A stretch of DNA of 22,664 bases. Origin: an uncultured Prevotellaceae bacterium (GTDB taxonomy: Bacteria; Bacteroidota; Bacteroidia; Bacteroidales; Bacteroidaceae). Of the stretch, positions 1-7,378 are shown piece after piece; position 1 is the first letter of the stretch, and every line of letters begins with the position of its first letter. Where the stretch lies: assembly GCA_902477365.1 (NCBI GenBank), contig CABSGW010000009.1, forward strand, positions 1 through 22,664, written 5' to 3'. The notes beneath the pieces were generated by a model. That model was not told the DNA's origin and made no database searches. It saw nothing but the letters and a program-made list of their open reading frames with translations. The position numbers and the translations under genes were made by a program.

Positions 1-229
1 AGGAATAGCCCCCCGAAGGAAAACCACGTTGAAGCAACAGACTATCGGCCGTTACCTCAAAATTAAAGTTCAACGAATAATGGTGCGTACGGGCAAAGTA
101 AAGCGAATCGCGCCGTTGGGGAGTCAGATCCCACTGGTCACTTAAGTCGGGGTGTGTATAAGTGCACGACAGGAAGCCGTACAACACCACCAGCAACAAC
201 AGCCCCATATTAAGTATGTTCCGGCGCAT
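1..229 (-). CDS. Partial lipoprotein-like protein, N-terminus only
   Basis: The first 76 codons of a minus-strand gene are visible before the window ends. The protein begins MRRN, followed by a hydrophobic stretch and a Cys at residue 22 (GFLSC), which looks like a lipoprotein signal peptide although the lipobox is not canonical (F at -3). The mature part begins TYTHPDLSDQWDLTPQRRDS and continues without a stop. The start at 229 overlaps the 3' end of the U32 gene by 20 bp. An alternative ATG at 208 would remove the positively charged MRRN, so 229 is preferred. The overlap implies co-transcription and probably translational coupling with the U32 gene. From memory it resembles Bacteroidales lipoproteins with a downstream SH3-like domain, but that part lies outside the window, so no function is assigned. 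Confidence 0.6.
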   Translation of the reverse strand, partial: MRRNILNMGLLLLVVLYGFLSCTYTHPDLSDQWDLTPQRRDSLYFARTHHYSLNFNFEVTADSLLLQRGFPSGGYS

Positions 230-2051
230 ACACCAACATTTGACAATTCTTACAATCGAATCCCAGACGGAAACGACGGCCGTCAGCCAACCGCAAATAA
301 TAAGGTTCAGCAAAAGGCGACCGCCCTTTCTGGTGTACCGGACAATAACCCAAACTATACCGCACACAATGTTTGCAGAACATTAAAACGGCCTTGTCCG
401 GTTGTTGTAATTCAAAGGCTGGATCGACCGAAGACGCCCCCGATTCCAAATAAAAAGCACGTGCTTGGGCATTGGATATGTTCGCCAAATAAGTAAACTG
501 CCCGGACAAAGACGGAAGCTGTCCCTGACGGGCCACAAAACCGGAGGTATGCTTCAAACGCGCATCACGTTCCAACAAATCCGTACCCTGCCGGCGCCAT
601 TCGGCCAACACGGAGGAAGGAATAAACCATTCTTCTGTTGTCTCGACCGTAAACGAACGCAGATAAAAGGGCGTCTGTCCCAACCTGCCCAGCTGCTTCT
701 GCCAGTTCTCACGCTGCGGGGTACGGGCAACCTCCTTCGCACAGTCCACGGCATAGGTAATACGCCGACCAGCCTCGTCGCTCCAATCGAGCGCAAACCC
801 TTCCGGAGTTTCGCGCAAACAAATAGCAACAGCCAATTTGCGTTCTGCCGAAGGATGCGCCAACAATTGTTCGAACTGGTGGTCATAATTACGATAAAGC
901 GGCATACGGGGAGCAAGCTTACGAGGCATAACTGCCGGAAACAGGCGATTGTTCTCAACCCGATTCACTCGGAATCCCTGCAACATTCCTTCTTCGTCCA
1001 TAAAACAAAGCCCATCGCCATTGTGAAACGCCGCCACCCCTGCCACGGTAAAGCTGTTTCCTCTCACCTCCTTTACCGTCCCAACCGGCTCACCCATTGC
1101 TTTCGGTGTATGAAAGGAATAGACATCGGACTTACGTCCATATAAAAAGTAATCGGTAAAACCCCGGTTAAAACTTTTGTACGGATCGGGGGTAAACGTA
1201 AACTTGGAGCGTCCGTGCGAAGCGCGCACATAACGGTCGCTACCGGCCAATATCCGGTCAAGCCGTTCCCGATAATAGGCCGTTACGTTCTTAACATAAG
1301 CCGCGTCCTTCAGACGGCCTTCTATTTTAAAGGAAGAGACACCGGCTTGCAACAAATCGGCCAACGCCTCGCTGCGATTCATATCGCGCAACGAAAGCAA
1401 ATGCTTTTGCCGCAAAACAACGTTATCGTCCCGATCGACCAAATCGAAGGCCAGGCGGCAAAACTGAGCACACTCTCCCCTATTGGCCGAACGACCGAAA
1501 CAATACTGGGACGCATAGCACCGCCCACTGAAACTTACACAAAGCGCACCGTGTACAAAGACCTCCAACGCAACCGACGTATGCCGGTGTATTGCAGCAA
1601 TCTGCTCAAGTGACAATTCACGGGCCAACACCACCTGGCTAAACCCGGAAGCAGCCAACCGCTCAACCTTATCGGGACTAACGTTGTCCATCTGCGTGCT
1701 GGCATGAAGCGGAATGGGTGGAAGAGACAATTTAAGAAAAGCCATATCCTGCACAATCAACGCATCGACACCCACCCGGTACAGTTCCCAAGCCAACGTC
1801 TCGACATCGGTCAACTCTTCATCCATCAAGATGGTATTGAGGGCAACATACACCCGCGCCCCGAACAGATGGGCGTAAGCAGCCAAGCAGCCAATATCGG
1901 CCACACTGTTTCCGGCGGCAGACCGCGCACCAAAACGCGACGCACCGATGTAAACGGCATCAGCGCCATGGCGAATTGCTTCCATACCAATCTCGGCATT
2001 ACGTGCCGGAGCTAACAATTCGATGACACGGGGAACGGTTGGTTTCATCAT
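210..2051 (-). CDS. Peptidase U32 family protein, RlhA-like (DUF3656-type)
   Basis: This 613-residue protein has the U32 core at about residues 10-270. The family signature is at 163-181 (E..F..GALC....G.C..S), and Cys171, 178, 194 and 198 are probable iron-sulfur ligands. The segment FKIEGRLK at 241-248 is also typical. Residues about 405-500 match the DUF3656 region (QLGRLGQTPF, then WFIPSSVL), a combination found in E. coli RlhA, which hydroxylates C2501 of 23S rRNA. U32 proteins were first named collagenase-like proteases, but several are now known as Fe-S RNA or quinone hydroxylases, so RNA modification is the more likely role. An unusual tail carries two further cysteine groups: C559/C562/C570 and C600/C603. 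The gene starts 12 bp after metA, with an ATGATG start, and overlaps the lipoprotein gene downstream. Family assignment is firm; the exact substrate is inferred. Confidence 0.9.
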   Translation of the reverse strand: MMKPTVPRVIELLAPARNAEIGMEAIRHGADAVYIGASRFGARSAAGNSVADIGCLAAYAHLFGARVYVALNTILMDEELTDVETLAWELYRVGVDALIVQDMAFLKLSLPPIPLHASTQMDNVSPDKVERLAASGFSQVVLARELSLEQIAAIHRHTSVALEVFVHGALCVSFSGRCYASQYCFGRSANRGECAQFCRLAFDLVDRDDNVVLRQKHLLSLRDMNRSEALADLLQAGVSSFKIEGRLKDAAYVKNVTAYYRERLDRILAGSDRYVRASHGRSKFTFTPDPYKSFNRGFTDYFLYGRKSDVYSFHTPKAMGEPVGTVKEVRGNSFTVAGVAAFHNGDGLCFMDEEGMLQGFRVNRVENNRLFPAVMPRKLAPRMPLYRNYDHQFEQLLAHPSAERKLAVAICLRETPEGFALDWSDEAGRRITYAVDCAKEVARTPQRENWQKQLGRLGQTPFYLRSFTVETTEEWFIPSSVLAEWRRQGTDLLERDARLKHTSGFVARQGQLPSLSGQFTYLANISNAQARAFYLESGASSVDPAFELQQPDKAVLMFCKHCVRYSLGYCPVHQKGRSPFAEPYYLRLADGRRFRLGFDCKNCQMLVYAPEHT

Positions 2052-2063
2052 ACTTCTGTCATC

Positions 2064-2957
2064 TTATACATTATCCGAACCGGCCGCCACGTAATAACGC
2101 AACCAATTATCGTAAAACCGCAAAGCAGTATCGCCCCAAGAGAAAGATACCCCCTCAGACGGATTGTCGTGCATATAATAATGGAGAGGCTGGGCTATGG
2201 ATAAACCTTTTCCCAAATCACGCTGATATTCCTTATCGAGTGTACCCGGTTCATACTCCAAGTGTCCAACGATATAAATCTCACGACCTGAATTTGCCAG
2301 CACAACGCCTGCACCCGACTCGTCAGACGCTGCCACCAACGACAAATCCGCACACGACAAAATATCGGCACAACGCACCTCTGTATGCCGACTATTCGGC
2401 ATAGGGAAAGGTTGCTCCATATTTTTAAAGAGAGGTAAATCCTGTATCAACTGCCGATGCGGGAAAACACCAAACATCTTAGCCGGAAGCACATACTTTG
2501 ATATGCCGTAATGATGATATAAACCGGCCTGCCCTCCCCAGCAAACATAGAGGGTGGAACGCACGTGCCGGGTGGCCCAATCAAATATATGCTGTAACTG
2601 AGGCCAATAACGCACCTCTTCGAAAGGCAGATGCTCCACCGGCGCACCAGTGATGATCAACCCGTCAAAAAAATCATCCTCAAACGTCTCAAAATCACGG
2701 TAAAAGGCATCCATGTGAGCCATAGGCGTGGTCTTATAGGTTTGTCCGCTGATTTTCATCGGCAACAATTCTACAACAAGCGACGATGCTCCCAGCACAC
2801 GTGCAAAGTCCAGTTCGGTAACCTCTTTCTGGGGCATAATATTAAGAAACAACACACGTAATGGACGGCGTCCGGCCGGGATCTCGTCCAATACGACAAT
2901 ACCCTCTGAACGCAACTGGCTGACAATAGGTAAACCTTTAGGTAAAATGATTGGCAT
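2064..2957 (-). CDS. metA: Homoserine O-acyltransferase MetA, probably acetyl-CoA specific
   Basis: The 297-residue protein is a full-length MetA/HTS family enzyme, acylating L-homoserine in the first committed step of methionine synthesis in the cytoplasm. The acyl-enzyme nucleophile is Cys139 in YVCWGGQAGLYHHYGI. The His and Glu of the catalytic site are at 232 and 234 (GHLEYEPGTLDKEY). All three sit exactly three residues below E. coli Cys142, His235 and Glu237. The acyl-donor position (E. coli Gly111) is Glu108 here, in ITGAPVE. Glu at this site is known to favour acetyl-CoA, Gly succinyl-CoA, so O-acetylhomoserine is the predicted product despite the common 'succinyltransferase' label. 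It lies 16 bp after the M13 peptidase gene and 12 bp before the U32 gene. No SAM riboswitch or methionine-specific leader is visible, so it probably follows the operon promoter. Confidence 0.95.
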   Translation of the reverse strand: MPIILPKGLPIVSQLRSEGIVVLDEIPAGRRPLRVLFLNIMPQKEVTELDFARVLGASSLVVELLPMKISGQTYKTTPMAHMDAFYRDFETFEDDFFDGLIITGAPVEHLPFEEVRYWPQLQHIFDWATRHVRSTLYVCWGGQAGLYHHYGISKYVLPAKMFGVFPHRQLIQDLPLFKNMEQPFPMPNSRHTEVRCADILSCADLSLVAASDESGAGVVLANSGREIYIVGHLEYEPGTLDKEYQRDLGKGLSIAQPLHYYMHDNPSEGVSFSWGDTALRFYDNWLRYYVAAGSDNV

Positions 2958-2973
2958 AAGTAAAATTTAATAA

Positions 2974-5013
2974 TTACCAGATTGTGACACGCTCGCTGAC
3001 AGGAATAAACAATGGAGACCGCTCGGTTATGCCAAAGGCATCGTACCAAGCCTGAATATGAGGCAAAGCTCCATTAACGCGCCAACGTCCCAATGCGTGT
3101 ACATCATTTTTAGTACGCAAACGAATAAACTCATCCCTGCAATTCATCGCCCAAATACTTGCATAGGAAAGGAAAAAACGCTGTTCCGGCGTAAAACCGT
3201 CCTTAACAGGAAGCGGCTTCTTTCCAGTAGCATTGCAGAAAGCCTGATAGGCCACTTTTAATCCGCCGTGATCGGCCAAATTCTCTCCCAGCGTCAAACG
3301 TCCGTTAGCTTGTAAACCCGGAAGCACCTCAATACGATCGAAGAAACGGACCATCACATCCGAACGCTCCTTAAAACGCCGGGCATCATCCTCTGTCCAC
3401 CACTCGTTCATATTACCGTCCTTATCATACTTACGTCCCTGATCGTCAAAACCGTGCGTCATTTCATGACCAATGACAACACCTATTGCTCCATAATTGG
3501 CTGCATCGTCGGCCGAAGCATCAAAAAAAGGAGGCTCGAGTATACCCGCCGGAAAACAAATTTCATTGGTTGCCGGATTATAGTAAGCATTGACTGTTTG
3601 CGGATACATATACCACTCATCGGGATCAACCGGTTTGTTCACATGAGTCCTTACTTGCTCGTCCCAAGCAAAAGCCGAAGCCGCCATCTTGTTCTCCCAA
3701 TAAGATTTATCCGCATGAATAGTCAAACCACTATAATCGCGCCATTTATCGGGATATCCCACTTTGATACGGAAAGTAGCCAGCTTTTCAAGTGCTTTTT
3801 GCTTTGTATCACTGCTCATCCATTCTTGTGCCTCAATACGCTGTCCCAAGGCAACCTGTAAATTGCCCACGAGCTGTTGCATACGTTGTTTGGAAGAAGC
3901 CGGAAAATATTTATCCACATACATACGTCCAACAGCCTCGCCCAAGACCTCTTCGACCGCAGCAACCGCACGCTTCCAGCGTGGACGGTCTTCACGACTT
4001 CCGCTCATAACGTGCCCGTAAAAGCCAAAACTAGCAGCTCTGAACTCATCACTCAAATAGCTTGCCGCAGCATCTATCAGATGAAAAGCTAAATAAGCCT
4101 GCTGTTTTTCAAGCGGTTCATGCAGCAAAATACGAACGGCCTCTTTCAACGGTTCTGGCTGCGCCACATTGACTGCAGACACTGCCGGATATCCCAAATG
4201 GCGCAGACAGGCAGTCCAGTCTATCCCATCGTAATCGCGTTGCAAGTCGGCAAAAGCTATTTTGTGATAATTAGCTTCCGGATCACGGCGTTGCACATTG
4301 GTATAAGCTTTACGAGCCAAAGAGGTTTCTATATCAAGCACAGCCTGTTGTTTGCGACGGGCCGTAACCGCATCATCACCACACAATAAAAACAACTTCT
4401 CAACATAGTCCTGAAAAGCCTTCCGCACCTTTACTGTTGCATCGTCATTGTCCAAATAATATTCACGTTCGCCCAACGTCAGGCCGCCCTGCACCAACTG
4501 AACCAAATTCATTTTGCTATCCTTCGCATCAGCTTCCGTGTAAATGGAAAAATATCCCATGCCTGCCCCTTTGCGCAGCAATTCCATCATCAAAGGCATC
4601 ACCTCTTCGCGTGAGCGCAATGCAGCAATGCGCTCCAAATCAGCCCGAACAGGCGCACCGCCGTCCTGATTCAAACGCGTACTGTCCATCGCCAATGCAT
4701 AAAACGTGCCGATTTTTTGTTCCAAAGAACCTGCCACCTGATTTTTCCGGGACAAGCCTTCAATCAGCCGATGCAAGCGGTTCATATTGGTCTCGCTCAT
4801 CACCGTCATAGCTCCATACGAAGCATATTCGGCCGTCAACGGATGGTTATCCATCCATCCTCCGCATGCAAAACGATAAAAATCGGTTCCCGGATCAGTC
4901 CCACGATCCAGATTGTCGGCTGAAATGCCGCTACCTAAAGAAGACAAAGGCGCCTGAGCCGTTGCCACAGAGGCCGCAAACATAGCCAACGTAAAGAACG
5001 TAACTTTTTTCAT
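2974..5013 (-). CDS. M13 (neprilysin/PepO-type) zinc metallopeptidase, exported
   Basis: The protein has 679 residues, the usual length for M13 endopeptidases that cut oligopeptides. A Sec signal peptide is clear (MKKVTFFTLAMFAASVATAQA, cleavage near 20), so it should act in the periplasm or outside. The zinc site is HEMTH at 516-520 with the third ligand Glu577 in GENLAD (576-581). The substrate-backbone motif NAYYN is at 475-479, and the conserved RWRVNG near 643-648 matches the C-terminal substrate-binding Arg region. Residues about 35-420 are the helical M13 N-terminal domain (DFYRFACGGWMD, PGTDF). No lipobox is present. The gene follows the ABC-F gene by 29 bp and precedes metA by 16 bp. 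Catalytic residues are intact. The substrate is unknown; Bacteroidota often carry several such peptidases. Confidence 0.95.
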   Translation of the reverse strand: MKKVTFFTLAMFAASVATAQAPLSSLGSGISADNLDRGTDPGTDFYRFACGGWMDNHPLTAEYASYGAMTVMSETNMNRLHRLIEGLSRKNQVAGSLEQKIGTFYALAMDSTRLNQDGGAPVRADLERIAALRSREEVMPLMMELLRKGAGMGYFSIYTEADAKDSKMNLVQLVQGGLTLGEREYYLDNDDATVKVRKAFQDYVEKLFLLCGDDAVTARRKQQAVLDIETSLARKAYTNVQRRDPEANYHKIAFADLQRDYDGIDWTACLRHLGYPAVSAVNVAQPEPLKEAVRILLHEPLEKQQAYLAFHLIDAAASYLSDEFRAASFGFYGHVMSGSREDRPRWKRAVAAVEEVLGEAVGRMYVDKYFPASSKQRMQQLVGNLQVALGQRIEAQEWMSSDTKQKALEKLATFRIKVGYPDKWRDYSGLTIHADKSYWENKMAASAFAWDEQVRTHVNKPVDPDEWYMYPQTVNAYYNPATNEICFPAGILEPPFFDASADDAANYGAIGVVIGHEMTHGFDDQGRKYDKDGNMNEWWTEDDARRFKERSDVMVRFFDRIEVLPGLQANGRLTLGENLADHGGLKVAYQAFCNATGKKPLPVKDGFTPEQRFFLSYASIWAMNCRDEFIRLRTKNDVHALGRWRVNGALPHIQAWYDAFGITERSPLFIPVSERVTIW

Positions 5014-5042
5014 AATTCCATTTATTATTCAAAATAAGCAGA

Positions 5043-6977
5043 TCAGCCTTGTTCCTTGGCACTTTCCAGCGACTCAGAGGCCTGTTCCCACTCTTCCATG
5101 GCTCGTTGAAGCTGTTTCTGCAATCCGCCGTGCTGTTCAAACAAGGCCGGATCGGAAGCCCCCTCTGCTGTTGCCATGCGTGCTTCCAAAATAGCTAAGG
5201 CTGACTCTAATTCACTGATCTGCCCTTCACAATCCGACACGGCTTTTTCCAGTTTACGCAACTTGCGTCCCAACTCTTTCTGTTGTTCATACGAAAGCTT
5301 GCCCTGATTGTCCGTCTTTTCTTCTTTATGAACCGTAACCTGTTCCGGGCGATGTAACTCATTCAATGAGTCGATCTGCTTTTTTCGCAGGAAGTCGTAA
5401 ATACCTCCCAAATGTTCACGCACGCGGCCTCCTCCAAACTCGTACACCTTCGTCACCAATCCGTCCAAGAACTCGCGGTCGTGACTCACAACAATCACCG
5501 TACCGTCGAAATCGCGGATAGCTTCTTTCAAGACGTCCTTGGTCCGCATATCCAGGTGATTGGTCGGCTCGTCCAGAATCAGGAAATTGACCGGATCCAA
5601 CAACAACTTAATCATAGCCAACCTGCTTCGCTCGCCTCCCGAAAGCACCTTTACTTTCTTGTCGGAGGCCTCGCCGCCAAACATGAACGCACCCAAGATG
5701 TCGCGAATGCGCAAACGGATATCTCCTTTGGCCACACGGTCTATCGTGTCAAAAACGGTCAGTTCATCGTCAAGCAACTGCGCCTGGTTCTGTGCATAAT
5801 AGCCCAACTCCACATGATGTCCCAATGTGAGTGTCCCCTCAAACGGTATTTGTCCCATGATACACTTTACGAGCGTAGATTTTCCCTCTCCGTTCTTACC
5901 GACAAAAGCCACCTTCTCACCACGTTTAAGACGAAACGACACGTCGCTGAACACGCAATGCGTGCCATAGTCTTTTCTCACCTCCTCACAAATCAGCGGA
6001 TAGTCTCCCGTCCGGCTACACGGCGGAAACTTCAAATGGAGCGACGAGGTATCCACCTCGTCCACCTGTACCAGTTCCATACGTTCCAACTGTTTGATTC
6101 TGCTCTGCACCTGTACGGCCTTGGTTGCCTTGTAACGGAAACGCTCCACAAAGTCCTTTATATCGGCAATCTCTTTTTGCTGGTTTTCGTAGGCCCGCAG
6201 TTGCTGCTGACGACGCTCCGCGCGCAATTTCACGTATTCGTCATACTTCACCCGGTAATCAATCACCCGGCCACACGAGATCTCCAACGTACGGTTGGAC
6301 ACATTATTAATGAATGCACGGTCGTGACTGACAAGTACTACGGCATTGGCACGTGTGGACAGAAACTGCTCCAACCATTGAATAGACTCGATATCAAGAT
6401 GGTTGGTAGGCTCGTCCAGCAACAGCACGTCCGGACGACGCAACAACAACTTGGCCAATTCGATACGCATACGCCATCCGCCGCTGAATTCACTCGTCGG
6501 GCGGTCAAAGTCCTCACGCACAAATCCCAGTCCCAACAAGGTCCGTTCTATTTCGGCCCGATAATTAAGTCCGCCCATCAGCTGGAAACGTTCGTTTTCG
6601 TGCGTAAAACGTTCTACCAGTTCCAGGTAGCCGGTACTTTCATAGTCGGTACGTTCAGCCAGCTCGTTGTTTAAACGATCCAAATAACCCTGTACCTCAT
6701 GAATGTGCTCAAACGCCTGCTCAGCCTCCTCCATTACGGTATGTGAATCGCTCAACACCATCACTTGCGGCAAATAGCCAACCGTTATGTCGCGCTGTAC
6801 CGTAACCTGGCCCGCCGTGGGCAGTTGCAAACCAGCCAATATCTTAAGCATGGTAGACTTTCCCGCACCGTTCTTGCCCACCAAGGCAATACGATCTTTC
6901 TTATTAATGACATAAGTAACATCGCTAAACAGCGGTTCTGCGCCAAACTCTACCTTTAATCCTTCTACCGATATCAA
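5043..6977 (-). CDS. ABC-F family ATPase (translation factor type), TTG start
   Basis: The 644-residue soluble protein has two ABC ATPase domains and no membrane segments. Domain 1 has Walker A GKNGAGKST (34-42), signature SGGW (165-168) and LLLDEPTNHLD (185-195). Domain 2 has GKNGEGKST (360-368), LSGGE (445-449) and LILDEPTNHLD. The charged linker at about 240-325 fits the P-site tRNA-interaction motif of ABC-F proteins. Residues about 560-640 form a C-terminal coiled coil as in Uup-type members. Such proteins bind the ribosomal E site and relieve stalls; some protect against antibiotics, which cannot be judged here. The start codon is TTG: an in-frame TAA lies five codons upstream, no ATG gives the family N-terminus, and MISVEGLKVEF is what the family shows. 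It is the first gene of the five-gene run toward the left edge. Confidence 0.95.
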   Translation of the reverse strand: MISVEGLKVEFGAEPLFSDVTYVINKKDRIALVGKNGAGKSTMLKILAGLQLPTAGQVTVQRDITVGYLPQVMVLSDSHTVMEEAEQAFEHIHEVQGYLDRLNNELAERTDYESTGYLELVERFTHENERFQLMGGLNYRAEIERTLLGLGFVREDFDRPTSEFSGGWRMRIELAKLLLRRPDVLLLDEPTNHLDIESIQWLEQFLSTRANAVVLVSHDRAFINNVSNRTLEISCGRVIDYRVKYDEYVKLRAERRQQQLRAYENQQKEIADIKDFVERFRYKATKAVQVQSRIKQLERMELVQVDEVDTSSLHLKFPPCSRTGDYPLICEEVRKDYGTHCVFSDVSFRLKRGEKVAFVGKNGEGKSTLVKCIMGQIPFEGTLTLGHHVELGYYAQNQAQLLDDELTVFDTIDRVAKGDIRLRIRDILGAFMFGGEASDKKVKVLSGGERSRLAMIKLLLDPVNFLILDEPTNHLDMRTKDVLKEAIRDFDGTVIVVSHDREFLDGLVTKVYEFGGGRVREHLGGIYDFLRKKQIDSLNELHRPEQVTVHKEEKTDNQGKLSYEQQKELGRKLRKLEKAVSDCEGQISELESALAILEARMATAEGASDPALFEQHGGLQKQLQRAMEEWEQASESLESAKEQG

Positions 6978-6984
6978 AACTTCT

Positions 6985-6991
6985 CTCCTTT
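6985..6991 (-). promoter_or_regulatory. Strong Shine-Dalgarno for the ABC-F gene
   Basis: On the minus strand AAAGGAG lies seven bases before the TTG start of the ABC-F gene. It is a 7-nt complement of the usual 16S anti-SD (CUCCUUU). The upstream regions of the other genes I inspected (TetR, fabG, GT2, galU-like, metA, M13, U32, DUF4286) have no comparable sequence, as expected for Bacteroidota, so this site is exceptional and supports the TTG start. Confidence 0.7.
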
Positions 6992-7013
6992 ACTGTTCTA
7001 TATTATTGGGTTA

Positions 7014-7021
7014 CAAAGATA
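7014..7021 (-). promoter_or_regulatory. Bacteroidota -7 element for the ABC-F operon
   Basis: TATCTTTG on the minus strand matches the consensus TAnnTTTG. It lies 36 bases before the TTG start, predicting a leader of about 30 nt that includes the SD. No clear TTTG is present 19-21 bp upstream, so the -33 element is weak or absent. It is the likely promoter of the run ABC-F to lipoprotein. Confidence 0.55.
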
Positions 7022-7321
7022 CGAGTTTTTTCTGAGAGGCGGGAGTTACCTTCGGTACAGAATATACGATCGTACAGCAGGTTGTGTTGATTGCCGGATA
7101 GGCCGTTCAGAAATGATTGTTACCGAACCGTCCGAGGTTGGTATGTATACCGTTTAACAACAGCCAAGGTACAAGATCATGCCACATCCCGACCTAACGG
7201 ACTGGGCATCTCGTTCCAACAAACAGCCCAGTCTGTTTGCCAAAGAAGGTATGTCTGTTAAAAACTCACCAGCGCATCAACAAACAAGGGTAATGGCTTT
7301 TCCCCTCCCATCTGATCACAT
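7022..7321. other. Non-coding gap with palindrome and alternative hairpins
   Basis: About 300 bases lie between the ABC-F promoter and the terminator of the nucleotidyltransferase gene. No ORF here has a recognisable product. A perfect 10-bp palindrome TACGATCGTA is at 7065-7074, some 45 bp upstream of the -7 element. At 7200-7239 two stem-loops share bases: GACTGGGC (7200-7207) pairs with GCCCAGTC (7226-7233), while CAAACAG (7220-7226) pairs with CTGTTTG (7233-7239). I see no -7 element in this stretch on either strand that would transcribe it. Confidence 0.4.
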
Positions 7322-7358
7322 AAAAGGAGCGGCACAACATGGTCGTGCCGCTCCTTTT
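7322..7358 (-). terminator. Rho-independent terminator of the nucleotidyltransferase gene
   Basis: A perfect 10-bp GC-rich stem (GGAGCGGCAC / GTGCCGCTCC) with a 9-nt loop is flanked by AAAA on the left and TTTT on the right. Read on the minus strand it lies about 20 bp after the stop of the gene at 7379-8290 and ends in a T run. The flanking runs would also let it work in the other direction. Confidence 0.85.
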
Positions 7359-7378
7359 ATACGAAATGCCGCTTCAAA

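Noticed and set aside
5412..6674. Plus-strand ORF of 420 codons inside the ABC-F gene
   Set aside because: It lies wholly antisense to a gene with every ABC-F motif intact. The protein has no recognisable features and no promoter.
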